Origin: Desertivirga xinjiangensis
GTDB lineage: Bacteria; Bacteroidota; Bacteroidia; Sphingobacteriales; Sphingobacteriaceae
Direction: 5' to 3'
DNA length: 64,000 nt
Assembly: GCF_024436435.1 (NCBI RefSeq)
Contig: NZ_JAFMZP010000001.1
Span: 310,001 to 374,000 of the forward strand
Both the position numbers and the translations under genes were made by a program. Shown here in pieces: positions 1-9,656 of this stretch (its first letter is position 1; each line of letters starts with the position of its first letter). The notes beneath the pieces are model-generated. The model ran no database searches. It was not told where the DNA came from and worked only from the letters and a program-made list of their open reading frames with translations.

Positions 1-673
1 TAGCAGGTACACCGAATCCCCTGCTAAGCTGTTTATGAAGGTCTTCCCTGATCATTTCTTTACGTTTGCCTTTCATGCCGCCGGTTTCCATAACAATCAG
101 TTCAGGGAAATCTATAGTATATTGCTCTAAAAAATCCAAAAGGGCATAAGTGACACCAATTAGGATCACTTTTTTTTGCTCAGCTTTCAGGCGGTTCAAG
201 GTTTCATACAGCTCTTTGTGGTTATACAAAAAATAGCCGCTCAAAGGACTTTCGCTTTCACGGATTAAGGCATCAACCATATAGATCAAAGAAGATCCTT
301 CGCGCTCCAGGTAAGAGGGTAGGAGAGCGAGAATAGTGTATTTCTTTACATCTCCATAGAAAAAATTAAATCCCCTTCGGAAGCTTTCCTCATATAAGCT
401 GACATTTTTAACGATATGCCGGCTCTGGACGGTACCGGTGGTGCCTGAGCTGGTAAACAGCGTTTCGTTGCCAGCAATGGCTCCGCATACAACTTTGTGG
501 TTCTTGAAAAACTCAATGGGCAGGAAAGGTATTTGGGTATATGAGCTTACTTCGGCGGGTTCAACTCCTAAGCTCTTTGAAAATTGAGCATATATGTCGT
601 TCGAACTGATCTGATAGTTAAACACTTGTATCGCTTTTGTGTTAAAATCAGCCTCAGATAAACTGAACAACAT
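1..673 (-). CDS. LuxE-type acyl-protein synthetase/acyltransferase, C-terminus cut off by window edge
   Basis: The first 224 residues of a minus-strand gene are present and the rest lies left of position 1. The motif TSSGTTGT (about residues 74-81) resembles the phosphate-binding loop of adenylate-forming enzymes and is typical of the LuxE domain, which activates or transfers acyl groups. Bacteroidota homologues are usually a little over 320 residues and annotated only as acyltransferase. The start used is ATG at 673. An in-frame GTG at 697 would add eight residues and cannot be excluded. The substrate is unknown. The neighbour on the right is divergent and gives no functional clue. Confidence 0.7.
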   Translation of the reverse strand, partial: MLFSLSEADFNTKAIQVFNYQISSNDIYAQFSKSLGVEPAEVSSYTQIPFLPIEFFKNHKVVCGAIAGNETLFTSSGTTGTVQSRHIVKNVSLYEESFRRGFNFFYGDVKKYTILALLPSYLEREGSSLIYMVDALIRESESPLSGYFLYNHKELYETLNRLKAEQKKVILIGVTYALLDFLEQYTIDFPELIVMETGGMKGKRKEMIREDLHKQLSRGFGVPA

Positions 674-697
674 TTTATCAGACAAAGGAATATTCAC

Positions 698-1027
698 AAG
701 TCAAAGATACGGATGAATTTGAATCAAGTAGTTTAGAATATTTACAAATACACATTAAAAATATAATTCCGGCAATTGTATTTGTGTTTTTATGAAAGTA
801 TTGCAGGCGATAAGATGAATTGTTGAAAAATTTTCAAACTAATTTTCGTCGCCTTAGAAAAGTTTGACTAGAATCTCTATATTTAATGGCTGCATTATTG
901 ATATGTGCAGGGAAAATCGGGTGGCAGTGTAAACATTTTGTTCTTAGAATAGTTTAGGTTGGCACACCCCGCTATTATTGTCTGGTTGGTATTTGATGCT
1001 GCTAACAGCATTATTATTTTTAATTAA
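698..1027. other. Divergent intergenic region, little recognisable content
   Basis: This AT-rich gap separates the acyltransferase from the alpha-glucosidase, so it must hold promoters for both. I see no exact TAnnTTTG box close to either start. A short palindrome, TTGAAAA-A-TTTTCAA, lies at 823-837. No RNA gene or ORF is apparent. Confidence 0.4.
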
Positions 1028-3490
1028 ATGGTAGAAAAAGAAAACAACAAGGAATCTTTGCCTGAAATCAGTATTGAGCAGTTAGAGGAGGGTGTTCAGC
1101 ATGTGAACAATCCTATAATAGGCTTAATGCCTATTGAGAAACGTTATCTCAAGTCTGTCAAAGAATATGTTCAGAACAACAACAACTTTTATTTTTCTGA
1201 TGGCGAAGCTAGAGTTGAAGTAAGAGTAGTAAGTGATGAGATTATAAGGGTGAGGCTTGCCCCTCATGGAACCTTCCTGGAAGAGTTTTCTTACGCCGTA
1301 AATAAACCGGAACAGCGGGTTACTGTGTTCTCCTTCGACGAGGACGAGGATAAATATTGGGTGAAAACTAATACAGTAACCTGTTTAATTAGCAAAAAAG
1401 ATTTTCTTATTTCTTTTCAGGATAATCAGGGACTCGTTACCAATGAAGATTATACTACCATGCATTGGGAGGAAAATGCTGATTTTGGCGGATACTATGT
1501 ATACTGTACAAAGAAATGTAGTCCTGAAGAAAACTTTTATGGCCTGGGAGATAAACCTACAGGTTTTAACCTGCGGGGCAAGCGTTTTCAAAACTGGAAT
1601 ACAGATACTTATTCTTTTGCTAAAGACCAGGATCCTCTTTACAGATCCATTCCTTTTTATATTGGGATTAAAGAAGGGGTGAGTTATGGCGTGTTCCTGG
1701 ATAATACCTATAAAACACATTTCGATTTCGGGCATCAGGAGCATGACAAAACTAGCTTCTGGGCTGATGGTGGTGAAATTCAATATTATTACATCCACGG
1801 CCCGCATATGATGGACGTGGTGAAACGTTACCATACCTTAACCGGAACACATCCTTTGCCTCCTCAGTGGGCTCTTGGCTATCATCAGTGCCGCTGGAGC
1901 TACTATCCTGAGAGCAAATTGAAGAGCCTTGCTAAAAACTTCCGTGAGAGAAAGATCCCTTGCGATGCCTTATACCTGGACATCGACTATATGGATGGTT
2001 ACAGATGTTTCACCTGGAACAAAAAGTATTTTCCGGATCCTAAACGAATGATCAAGGAATTGTTAAACGATGGTTTTAAAACCGTTGTCATCATTGATCC
2101 GGGGATTAAAGTGGACGACAATTACTGGGTGTTCCGCGAAGGCAAGGAAAATAAATATTTCTGCCGCCGCAGTGATGATTATTTTATGGAAGGACACGTA
2201 TGGCCAGGACGATGTCAGTTCCCTGACTATACTAACCCGGAGGTAAGACAATGGTGGGGAGGTCTCTTTAAGGAACTGGTAGAAGTTGGTGTAGCCGGAG
2301 TTTGGAATGATATGAATGAGCCGGCAGTTTTTGGTTCAGGCACCTTTCCTAACGATGTGAGGCATCAGTACGACGGGCATCGCGGATCACACCGGAAAGC
2401 CCATAACGTGTACGGAATGCAAATGGTGCGCGCTACATATGATGGTTTAAAGAAGCTGCAAAAGAACAAAAGACCTTTCACTATTACCCGCGCAGGTTAT
2501 TCCGGAGTGCAGCGATATTCTTCGGTTTGGACCGGCGATAACCTCGCTTCCTGGGAGCATTTAAGACTGGCATCCTTACAGTGCCAGCGCTTGTCGGTAT
2601 CCGGCGTTTCATTTTGTGGTACCGATATTGGTGGTTTTACAGGAGAGCCTGATGGTGAATTATTTACCCGATGGATACAATTAGGCGTATTCACTCCATT
2701 CATGAGGGCTCACTCTGCCGGTGATACCCGCGAGCGGGAGCCATGGAGTTTCGGTAAGGAATATGAGGATATAAACAGGAAATTTATAGAATTACGTTAC
2801 CGGTTATTGCCTTACATTTATTCCGCATTCTGGGAGCAGCACCGCTATGGATTCCCTATTTTGAGGCCAATCGTAATGGTGGAACAGGATGTTAAGACCA
2901 ACCTTGTAAGGGAAGAAGAGTTTACATTTGGTGATAAGATCCTGATCTCGCCGGTAATGGAACCGGGTCAAACGTCAAAAGTGCTTTACCTGCCGGCAGG
3001 TAAATGGTATGACTACTGGACTCACGAGCCGTTTGAGGGTGGAATGGAACATACCGTTGCAACTCCTCTGGACAGTATGCCTATCTTTGTTAAAGCAGGT
3101 TCAGTGATACCTGAGTGGCCTTTAATGCAATACGTTGGTGAGTTTGAACCGGATGAGATCAAGTTCCAGATCTATTATTCAGACTATGAAGTTAACTCCT
3201 TCTATTTTGAAGATCACGGAGATACTTTCGCATATGAACAGGATATTTATACTGAGAAAAAGTTTGTTGTAAAGGGCGACGCAACAATGCTCAACATTAA
3301 ACAGTTTTCCGAAGGATTGTATACTCCTCGTTACGAAACTTATGAATTAAAATTAATAGGTTTGCCTTTCATTCCTTCTAAAGTATATATCGATGGCAAA
3401 GAACAAAATCAGGACCTTAAGTTTGACGAACTTAAGAGAGTAATTATTCATGCCAATAAGAATTTTAGAAACATCGAGATCTTCAAATAA
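1028..3490 (+). CDS. Glycoside hydrolase family 31 alpha-glucosidase
   Basis: This 820-residue protein is a GH31 enzyme, expected to release glucose from the non-reducing end of alpha-glucans or related oligosaccharides. The family signature WNDMNEP is present, with the predicted nucleophile Asp428. GDN near residue 504 supplies the likely acid/base. The order is an N-terminal beta-sandwich, the (beta/alpha)8 barrel from about residue 275, and C-terminal beta domains. No signal peptide is visible, so it is probably cytoplasmic. The stop lies 15 bases before the preferred start of glgB, which suggests co-transcription and a role in glycogen or maltodextrin turnover. GH31 also contains alpha-xylosidases, so the exact specificity is inferred. 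Confidence 0.9.
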   Translation: MVEKENNKESLPEISIEQLEEGVQHVNNPIIGLMPIEKRYLKSVKEYVQNNNNFYFSDGEARVEVRVVSDEIIRVRLAPHGTFLEEFSYAVNKPEQRVTVFSFDEDEDKYWVKTNTVTCLISKKDFLISFQDNQGLVTNEDYTTMHWEENADFGGYYVYCTKKCSPEENFYGLGDKPTGFNLRGKRFQNWNTDTYSFAKDQDPLYRSIPFYIGIKEGVSYGVFLDNTYKTHFDFGHQEHDKTSFWADGGEIQYYYIHGPHMMDVVKRYHTLTGTHPLPPQWALGYHQCRWSYYPESKLKSLAKNFRERKIPCDALYLDIDYMDGYRCFTWNKKYFPDPKRMIKELLNDGFKTVVIIDPGIKVDDNYWVFREGKENKYFCRRSDDYFMEGHVWPGRCQFPDYTNPEVRQWWGGLFKELVEVGVAGVWNDMNEPAVFGSGTFPNDVRHQYDGHRGSHRKAHNVYGMQMVRATYDGLKKLQKNKRPFTITRAGYSGVQRYSSVWTGDNLASWEHLRLASLQCQRLSVSGVSFCGTDIGGFTGEPDGELFTRWIQLGVFTPFMRAHSAGDTREREPWSFGKEYEDINRKFIELRYRLLPYIYSAFWEQHRYGFPILRPIVMVEQDVKTNLVREEEFTFGDKILISPVMEPGQTSKVLYLPAGKWYDYWTHEPFEGGMEHTVATPLDSMPIFVKAGSVIPEWPLMQYVGEFEPDEIKFQIYYSDYEVNSFYFEDHGDTFAYEQDIYTEKKFVVKGDATMLNIKQFSEGLYTPRYETYELKLIGLPFIPSKVYIDGKEQNQDLKFDELKRVIIHANKNFRNIEIFK

Positions 3491-3505
3491 TGATTGGAAA
3501 ACAGT

Positions 3506-5485
3506 ATGAGTAAACTATCGAAAAAGAAGCCTGAGGCAATACCAGCGGTTCCTTCAACAAACCATGTAAGGCCTTTTTCAAGGTTCACCGACTTCGATAT
3601 ACACTTATTCAAAGCGGGTAAACACTATAAGCTTTATGAAAAGCTTGGATCTCACGTAATGCAGGTTGAAGGCCGGCGGGGAACCTACTTTGCTGTCTGG
3701 GCTCCAAATGCAATGCAGGTTTCTGTTATCGGAAATTTCAACGGATGGAATAAAACATCACATCACCTGTTTGCCCGCTGGGACAGCTCAGGGATCTGGG
3801 AAGGTTTTATTCCGGACGTCGGAAACGGTGAGGTGTATAAGTTTGCCATTCATTCAAACACCGGAGAGCAGCTCGAGAAATCTGATCCTTATGCTTTACG
3901 CTGGGAGGAACCTCCCAGAACGGCTTCAATAATATGGGATACCTGGTATGAATGGGTTGATAACGACTGGATGCACCACCGTTACGAACATAATAGCTTA
4001 AATAAGCCTTATTCTGTTTATGAGGTGCATTTTGGATCCTGGATGCGAAGTCCGGATGATCCTGAGAAGTATCTGAGCTATCGTCTCATGGCGGATAAAA
4101 TTGTTCCATATGTAAAAGAAATGGGCTTTACGCATGTAGAGTTTATGCCGCTTATGGAACACCCTTTTTATCCTTCCTGGGGCTACCAGATCACCGGATA
4201 CTTCGCGGCTTCTTCCATTTATGGCACGCCTCAGGACCTGATGTATCTTATAGAGCAGTTTCATTTAAATGGAATTGGCGTAATTTTCGACTGGGTGCCT
4301 TCGCATTTCCCGGGCGACCAGCATGGTTTGTTCCGGTTTGATGGCACGCATTTGTACGAACATGCAGATGAAAAGGAGGGCTTTCACCCTGATTGGAAAT
4401 CGTATATATTCAATTACGGGCGTAATGAAATACGTTCATTTCTTATAAGCAATGCTATTTTCTGGCTGGAGCGTTTCCACGTAGACGGATTGAGAGTAGA
4501 TGCTGTGGCGTCTATGTTATACCGGGATTACTCCAGAAAAGAAGGACAATGGGTGCCAAATCAGTATGGAGGACGTGAAAATCTTGAAGCAATCAGCTTT
4601 TTAAAGGAGCTTAATATTGCGGTTTACAGCCATTTTCCGGATGTTCAAACCATCGCTGAGGAGTCCACTGCCTTCCCCGGAGTAAGCCGGCCTGTATTTA
4701 GCGGTGGTCTGGGTTTTGGGATGAAGTGGATGATGGGCTGGATGAACGATACCCTGAGTTACTTCGAGCAGGATCCGATCAATCGCAAGCACCATCATGG
4801 ACAGATCACTTTTAGCACTGTTTACGCCTTTACAGAGAACTTCATGCTGCCACTGTCTCACGATGAAGTAGTACATGGTAAAAAATCGCTTATCTATAAG
4901 ATGCCGGGAGATGAATGGCAGAAATTCGCCAATCTTCGTCTCTTGTATACCTATATGTTTACACATCCAGGTTCTAAGTTGCTTTTCATGGGCTGCGAGT
5001 TCGGACAGACCGCAGAATGGAATGCAGAGCAGTCTCTTGACTGGCATCTCCTGGACTTTGCGCCACATAAGGGATTGAATAACCTTGTAAAAGGATTAAA
5101 TGCACTTTACAAAACGGAAACAGGCCTTTACGAGAAGAATTTTGAATGGGATGGCTTTGAATGGATCGAAGTAGGGGATGCTGAAAACTCAGTGCTGGCT
5201 TATTGTCGCAAAGGAAATGCGGAAGACAGTAAGCTGGTGGTGGTGTTAAATTTAACGCCTGTTCCGAGATATGATTACAGAGTTGGTCTGCCACATCATG
5301 GCGACTGGGATATCATATTTAATTCTGATGATGAGCAGTTCTATGGCAGCGGCTTCAAGCTTAAAGAAGAAATAACTGCTGAAAGACTTCACTGGCACGG
5401 TCGCTCACAATCGGCATTGCTTGATCTGCCTCCCTTATCAGCCCTGGTTCTGAAACGGTTCAATCGTACAGCCAAGTTCTGGTAA
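3506..5485 (+). CDS. glgB: 1,4-alpha-glucan branching enzyme
   Basis: GlgB cuts alpha-1,4-glucan and rejoins the piece through an alpha-1,6 link, creating glycogen branch points. A CBM48-like N-terminal domain (about residues 50-140) is followed by a GH13 barrel. The landmarks are DWVPSHFPGD (from about 262), the nucleophile Asp332 in GLRVDAVASM, the acid/base in IAEEST (about 385) and HDEVVHGKKSL (Asp453). About 659 residues is normal for the shorter GlgB type. I start at ATG 3506. An in-frame TTG at 3494 would add four residues. The gene follows the GH31 gene closely, and its stop codon lies inside the left arm of a long perfect hairpin. Confidence 0.95.
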   Translation: MSKLSKKKPEAIPAVPSTNHVRPFSRFTDFDIHLFKAGKHYKLYEKLGSHVMQVEGRRGTYFAVWAPNAMQVSVIGNFNGWNKTSHHLFARWDSSGIWEGFIPDVGNGEVYKFAIHSNTGEQLEKSDPYALRWEEPPRTASIIWDTWYEWVDNDWMHHRYEHNSLNKPYSVYEVHFGSWMRSPDDPEKYLSYRLMADKIVPYVKEMGFTHVEFMPLMEHPFYPSWGYQITGYFAASSIYGTPQDLMYLIEQFHLNGIGVIFDWVPSHFPGDQHGLFRFDGTHLYEHADEKEGFHPDWKSYIFNYGRNEIRSFLISNAIFWLERFHVDGLRVDAVASMLYRDYSRKEGQWVPNQYGGRENLEAISFLKELNIAVYSHFPDVQTIAEESTAFPGVSRPVFSGGLGFGMKWMMGWMNDTLSYFEQDPINRKHHHGQITFSTVYAFTENFMLPLSHDEVVHGKKSLIYKMPGDEWQKFANLRLLYTYMFTHPGSKLLFMGCEFGQTAEWNAEQSLDWHLLDFAPHKGLNNLVKGLNALYKTETGLYEKNFEWDGFEWIEVGDAENSVLAYCRKGNAEDSKLVVVLNLTPVPRYDYRVGLPHHGDWDIIFNSDDEQFYGSGFKLKEEITAERLHWHGRSQSALLDLPPLSALVLKRFNRTAKFW

Positions 5486-5540
5486 GATATTAGACAATAA
5501 AAGCCTGCTTCCAGCAGGCTTTTATTGTCTAATATCTTAC
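5482..5540. terminator. Perfect 28-bp inverted repeat, bidirectional terminator
   Basis: The arms at 5482-5509 and 5513-5540 are exact reverse complements around a three-base loop. The inner part has the A-stem-T layout of an intrinsic terminator readable on both strands (AAAAGCCTGC / GCAGGCTTTT). The pairing continues 14 bp further than a terminator needs and includes the glgB stop codon. It serves the convergent glgB and Ldh2-family genes. Confidence 0.9.
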
Positions 5541-5552
5541 TCTGGTTTCTAA

Positions 5553-5571
5553 GCACACGTGCCGCGTGTGC
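5553..5571. repeat. Dispersed GC-rich palindrome family 1, copy A
   Basis: GCACACG-TGCCG-CGTGTGC forms a 7-bp hairpin. The same CACACG/GCACGCGTGCC vocabulary recurs at 16299, 48748 and 56499. The element ends about ten bases before the stop of the Ldh2-family gene. Confidence 0.65.
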
Positions 5572-5580
5572 CAAACTTGC

Positions 5581-6663
5581 TTATAAACCTTCAATACCAA
5601 ACCTCCGAGCTAGCTCCTTAAGATCTTTTACCACAGATTCATCCAACGGGATCCCGTTTAACTTCCTTTCTTTTTCAGCTTCAAATTCAGGCTCTCCAGG
5701 AATAACAACAGGTTGCTCAGGATCGATAGGCTTAGCTGATTTAAACCGCTCTATCCAGTTGTCGAGGTGACTCTTAAATTCATCCACCGGGCGGAAACCA
5801 TCAACACGCATCGCTCCCACAAAATGCCCGATACCCTCTCCCGGAAGGTCAGGCAGGGGATCCAGAAACGCAACAAAAGGAGGTACCCAGGGTCCGTAAT
5901 TTGCTCCTGAAAGAACAGCCGAAAGAATGTCGACGGTGGCGCTTAATCCAAAACCTTTATGACTTCCATGTTCCCTGTCGCTTCCTAAAGTAAGCAATGA
6001 GCCACCGGTCTTCAGTGCATGAGCATCACTGGTACTTTCACCGGTCTTAGTCTGCACCCATCCTTCGGGTATAGCTTTTCCTGCTCTTTGAGCTATCTCC
6101 AGCTTGCCGTTTGCAGCAGCAGCAGTAGCCATATCCACTACCACCGGGGCGTGTTTTCCGGCAGGGAAAGCGTAACACATGGGGTTAGTACCCAACAGTC
6201 TCTCCGTGGTGAAAGTGGGTGCCACCAATGGGCTGGCATTGGTCATGGCAAAACCGATCATATCATATTTCACAGCCTCGGTGGCATGGTAACCGGCTAT
6301 TCCGAAATGATTTGAATTCCGTACTGATACCCATCCAGAACCATATTGCCGGGCTTTTTCAATAGCCAGTTTCATGGCAAAAGGAGCTACTACCAGGCCA
6401 AGTCCCCGGTCGCCGTCCACTGTAGCTGTTGTGGCCGTTTCATGAACAACCCTGATGTTGGGGCTGGTATTTATCCTTTGCTTTTCCCACAAACGTACAT
6501 ATCCGCTTAAGCGTGCCACTCCATGAGAATCAATGCCTCTAAGATCTGAGGCTAGAAGCACATCGGCTGCTAACACAGCGTGCTCTTCGCTGCAGCCCAT
6601 TTTTATAAAGACAGATTCTGTAAAGCTTCTGATAGCTTTTTCAGGAAATATCGGGAAATTCAT
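5581..6663 (-). CDS. Ldh2/MDH-type NAD(P)-dependent 2-hydroxyacid dehydrogenase
   Basis: This 360-residue protein belongs to the malate/L-lactate dehydrogenase family (YlbC, YiaK, ComC), which is unrelated to Rossmann-fold LDH. Signature segments are DSHGVARLSGY (46-55, with conserved His48) and VRNSNHFGIAGYH (114-126). Family members oxidise or reduce 2-hydroxy acids such as malate, L-lactate, ureidoglycolate or 2,3-diketogulonate, and the sequence does not settle which. The start is one base after the bshC stop, so it is the last gene of the rpmB-to-bshC minus-strand run. Its 3' end faces glgB across the long bidirectional hairpin. Confidence 0.88.
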   Translation of the reverse strand: MNFPIFPEKAIRSFTESVFIKMGCSEEHAVLAADVLLASDLRGIDSHGVARLSGYVRLWEKQRINTSPNIRVVHETATTATVDGDRGLGLVVAPFAMKLAIEKARQYGSGWVSVRNSNHFGIAGYHATEAVKYDMIGFAMTNASPLVAPTFTTERLLGTNPMCYAFPAGKHAPVVVDMATAAAANGKLEIAQRAGKAIPEGWVQTKTGESTSDAHALKTGGSLLTLGSDREHGSHKGFGLSATVDILSAVLSGANYGPWVPPFVAFLDPLPDLPGEGIGHFVGAMRVDGFRPVDEFKSHLDNWIERFKSAKPIDPEQPVVIPGEPEFEAEKERKLNGIPLDESVVKDLKELARRFGIEGL

Positions 6664-6664
6664 A

Positions 6665-8257
6665 TTATGGTTCTAAGATTGTGAATTTTGCCTCTAATGG
6701 TTTGAAGTTGTCAACAAGGGATTGAATAAGGCCAGGCCCGTGCGTTACGTAGTATTTTCCAAAGTTTTCGGACCGTTCCTGTAAACCTCCACCAGGGAAA
6801 TGCTTGTTTTTCAGATTATCAATTTGTTCTAAAACTGTTTGATGATTCCGCTTATCGGCTTTAAGAAGTTTTTTTTCCAGGTTACCCATCGCTTTTTTTA
6901 GGCGGGCTTTGATGGCTTCAGAGCTAGGAGCAAGGGTAGGGTCAATTTTATAGGTTCTGAGTTTGATCTTTTCAAAGATACTGTTCAGTTCGTTCCACTC
7001 GTCCGACAAATGCAGGACGTGGTCTGAATGAGCCAGCACCCAGTCGCTTTTTATACGTTCAACCGGTTTGAACAGATCTTTGGTGTCGATATGGAGATGG
7101 CAAAGCTTACTGCTGAAACCGTGCTGTGTAAGCAAGGCAGAATTTCGGAGAACCAGGATAGGGAAGTCGACCTGGTGACAGGAAAAGCTCTTTTTCAGTT
7201 GCAGCCTGTAAACCAGTTCTGCCCCCCCTCCGATATAAGCAAGGTTTGGCAGGATAATTTCCTGGTAAACCGGTCGCATAACGACATTCGGGCTGAATCT
7301 ATCAGGAAAACTCCTGATCTCAGTTTTAAGTTCTTCAGTGTTAAATTTAATATTAGTATTTAATACGTAATAAAGGCCATTTTCAAAAGTGATGCGTTCG
7401 CGCAGATCATCTTTCATATAAAAGAAATTGATCTCCCTTGAATTTACCTGAGTATTGAAGCCGGCTTTCTTCAGCTCCTCACTGCTTTCATTTATTGCTT
7501 TAAAGCTTAGCTGCTCAATGATGTCTTTTTCAATGACCGGAGCAAATTGCTGTTTCAGCTGAATATCATCCGCATCGATTATTACTAATCCGAAATCTTT
7601 AAAGAGAAAATTTACAAGGTAGCGCGTTGCATCCGCAAGTCTGTCATGTTCTAAATACGCAGTCTCGATGGCCTCGCATAAAACCTTTGAGTTTTCGGAG
7701 ATTCCCAGCGCATTTTGATAAACTCTGACAGCTTCCACAACTGTTTGAGTGTCCAGCCTCCCTGTTGCACCTGACGCGGCTCTTTCCCATGCTATTTTTT
7801 TACCATGCACGCTGGTGTGATTGATCTCCGCAAAATCATGATCTTCTGTGGCCATCCAATAAACTGGCACAAAGTTCCTGTCGGGATACGCGTCCTTAAG
7901 CTCATTTGCCAGATTAACAGCGGTAACTATCTTATATATGAAGTAAAGAGGGCCCGTGAAGAGATTGAGCTGATGCCCGGTTGTTATGGTATAGGTGTTT
8001 TCAGAACGGAGCAGATCAATACTGCGGGCGACTTTATCAGATACCGGACACTTCAGCCGCGAATATTGTTTTTCTAATACACTGACTAAATTGTCCCTGT
8101 CAGCCAGGACTTTTTTATCCTGGATCAGCTTTTCGAACTTATCTAAACCTGGAAAGTCGTAAACAAAGGGTTTAAGCCGGGGATCATGCGCAAGGTAACT
8201 TATTACAGCAGGTGAAAAACTCAGCGTGTCGTTATAATCTATATAAGAGGCTTTCAT
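6665..8257 (-). CDS. bshC: Bacillithiol biosynthesis cysteine-adding enzyme BshC
   Basis: BshC adds L-cysteine to glucosaminyl-malate, the last step in making bacillithiol, the low-molecular-weight thiol of Bacillota and many Bacteroidota. The protein is about 530 residues and carries the family landmark TTGHQLNLFTGP (about residues 92-103). A coiled-coil region lies near the C-terminus (around KKLLKADKRNHQTVLEQIDN). I chose ATG 8257, giving MKASYIDYN, because family members begin this way and because an upstream ATG at 8284 lies inside a hairpin in the rimO-bshC gap. bshA and bshB are not in the window. Confidence 0.93.
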   Translation of the reverse strand: MKASYIDYNDTLSFSPAVISYLAHDPRLKPFVYDFPGLDKFEKLIQDKKVLADRDNLVSVLEKQYSRLKCPVSDKVARSIDLLRSENTYTITTGHQLNLFTGPLYFIYKIVTAVNLANELKDAYPDRNFVPVYWMATEDHDFAEINHTSVHGKKIAWERAASGATGRLDTQTVVEAVRVYQNALGISENSKVLCEAIETAYLEHDRLADATRYLVNFLFKDFGLVIIDADDIQLKQQFAPVIEKDIIEQLSFKAINESSEELKKAGFNTQVNSREINFFYMKDDLRERITFENGLYYVLNTNIKFNTEELKTEIRSFPDRFSPNVVMRPVYQEIILPNLAYIGGGAELVYRLQLKKSFSCHQVDFPILVLRNSALLTQHGFSSKLCHLHIDTKDLFKPVERIKSDWVLAHSDHVLHLSDEWNELNSIFEKIKLRTYKIDPTLAPSSEAIKARLKKAMGNLEKKLLKADKRNHQTVLEQIDNLKNKHFPGGGLQERSENFGKYYVTHGPGLIQSLVDNFKPLEAKFTILEP

Positions 8258-8271
8258 GAATAAACGAAAAT

Positions 8272-8294
8272 AGAGGAATTTCACGAATTCCTCT
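8272..8294 (-). terminator. Hairpin between rimO and bshC
   Basis: AGAGGAATT (8272-8280) pairs exactly with AATTCCTCT (8286-8294) across a five-base loop. Read on the minus strand it is followed by a T-rich but interrupted tract. It may be a weak terminator or processing site that separates rimO from bshC expression. Confidence 0.5.
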
Positions 8295-8306
8295 TTAGTT
8301 TATCAT

Positions 8307-9638
8307 TTATTTGACAATCTGTCCATAGAGGTCGAAGTCTTCCGCCCGCTCTATTTTAGCGCTGACGAAGCTTCCTGTTGTAGCGTAGTTAGTACTGGCA
8401 TGCAGCAAAACTTCATTGTCAACTTCAGGAGAATCGAACTCAGTACGGCCAACAAAATAATCACCTTCTTTTTTATCAATGAGGACTTTAAATGTTTTTC
8501 CAACTTTTTCCTGGTTCTTATCGAAGGAAATAGCTTGCTGGATCTCCATAATATCTTCCACGCGCTGTTCTTTTACCTCTTGCGGTACATCATCGATAAG
8601 AGTATGGGCATGGGTTTTTTCCTCATGCGAATAAGTGAAGCAACCCAAACGATCGAACTTAGTTTCTTCTACCCAATCTGCCATTTCGTGAAAGTCTTGC
8701 TCTGTTTCTCCAGGATAACCACAGATCAATGTTGTCCGGAGAGCAATGTCAGGCACCTTGTTGCGGATCTCCTGTACAAGTTCAGTAGTCTTTTGCTTGG
8801 TGATACCTCTGCGCATGGATTTTAACATATTGTCTGAAATATGTTGAAGAGGCATGTCGAGGTATTTGCAAATGTTATCACGCTCATTCATCACATCCAG
8901 GATCTCCATAGGAAAACCGGAAGGATATGCATATTGCAGACGGATCCATTCTACCCCGTTCACATCAGACAGATTACGGAGCAGATCATCAAGCCTGCGC
9001 TTGCCGTAAAGATCAAGTCCATAATAAGTGAGATCCTGGGCTATCAGGATAAGTTCTTTGGTTCCGTTCCTTACCAGGCCTTTTGCCTCCTTAACCAGAT
9101 CTTCAATTGATTTCGAAGCATGCTTTCCGCGCATCAGCGGAATGGCGCAGAACGAACAAGGCCTGTTACATCCTTCGGCAATTTTGAAGTATGCGAAATG
9201 CGAAGGAGTAGTTAACAGCCGCTCGCCAATCAATTCATATTTGTAATCGGCTCCTATTGAGCTCAGGATATTTTGCAGATCGTTGGTGCCAAAGTAAGCA
9301 TCAACATTTGTTATCTCTGCCTGAAGTTCAGGTTTGTAGCGTTCAGAAAGGCATCCCGTTACAATAACTTTTCCAACTTTCCCCTGATCCTTAAGTTCAC
9401 TGTACTGTAATATCGTATCTATTGATTCTTGCTTGGCATTATCAATAAAGCCGCAGGTATTGATCACAATGATATCATCTTTGGAGACTTTATCAGCTTC
9501 GTGGACTACGTCCATCTGGTTGCCTTTAAGCTGCCCCATCAGCACTTCAGAATCATAGACATTTTTAGAGCAACCCAGAGTTATAACATTAACCCTTGGT
9601 TTTTTAATTGAGTCCGTTGCCGCAATCTTAGTTCTCAT
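8307..9638 (-). CDS. rimO: Ribosomal protein uS12 methylthiotransferase RimO
   Basis: RimO is a radical-SAM enzyme that methylthiolates an aspartate of ribosomal protein S12. Three cysteines of the N-terminal MTTase domain (Cys23, Cys62, Cys96) should bind one [4Fe-4S] cluster. The radical-SAM motif CNRPCSFC (Cys157, Cys161, Cys164) binds the other. The C-terminal TRAM region is present, and 443 residues is the usual length. GRTEFDSPEVDNEV near the end separates it from MiaB. It sits between ftsY and bshC, 18 bases after ftsY, in a translation-related minus-strand operon. Confidence 0.96.
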   Translation of the reverse strand: MRTKIAATDSIKKPRVNVITLGCSKNVYDSEVLMGQLKGNQMDVVHEADKVSKDDIIVINTCGFIDNAKQESIDTILQYSELKDQGKVGKVIVTGCLSERYKPELQAEITNVDAYFGTNDLQNILSSIGADYKYELIGERLLTTPSHFAYFKIAEGCNRPCSFCAIPLMRGKHASKSIEDLVKEAKGLVRNGTKELILIAQDLTYYGLDLYGKRRLDDLLRNLSDVNGVEWIRLQYAYPSGFPMEILDVMNERDNICKYLDMPLQHISDNMLKSMRRGITKQKTTELVQEIRNKVPDIALRTTLICGYPGETEQDFHEMADWVEETKFDRLGCFTYSHEEKTHAHTLIDDVPQEVKEQRVEDIMEIQQAISFDKNQEKVGKTFKVLIDKKEGDYFVGRTEFDSPEVDNEVLLHASTNYATTGSFVSAKIERAEDFDLYGQIVK

Positions 9639-9656
9639 TCCTTCCCTCCAATTATA

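Noticed and set aside
4601-5068. 155-codon minus-strand frame
   Set aside because: It is antisense to glgB catalytic-core codons.
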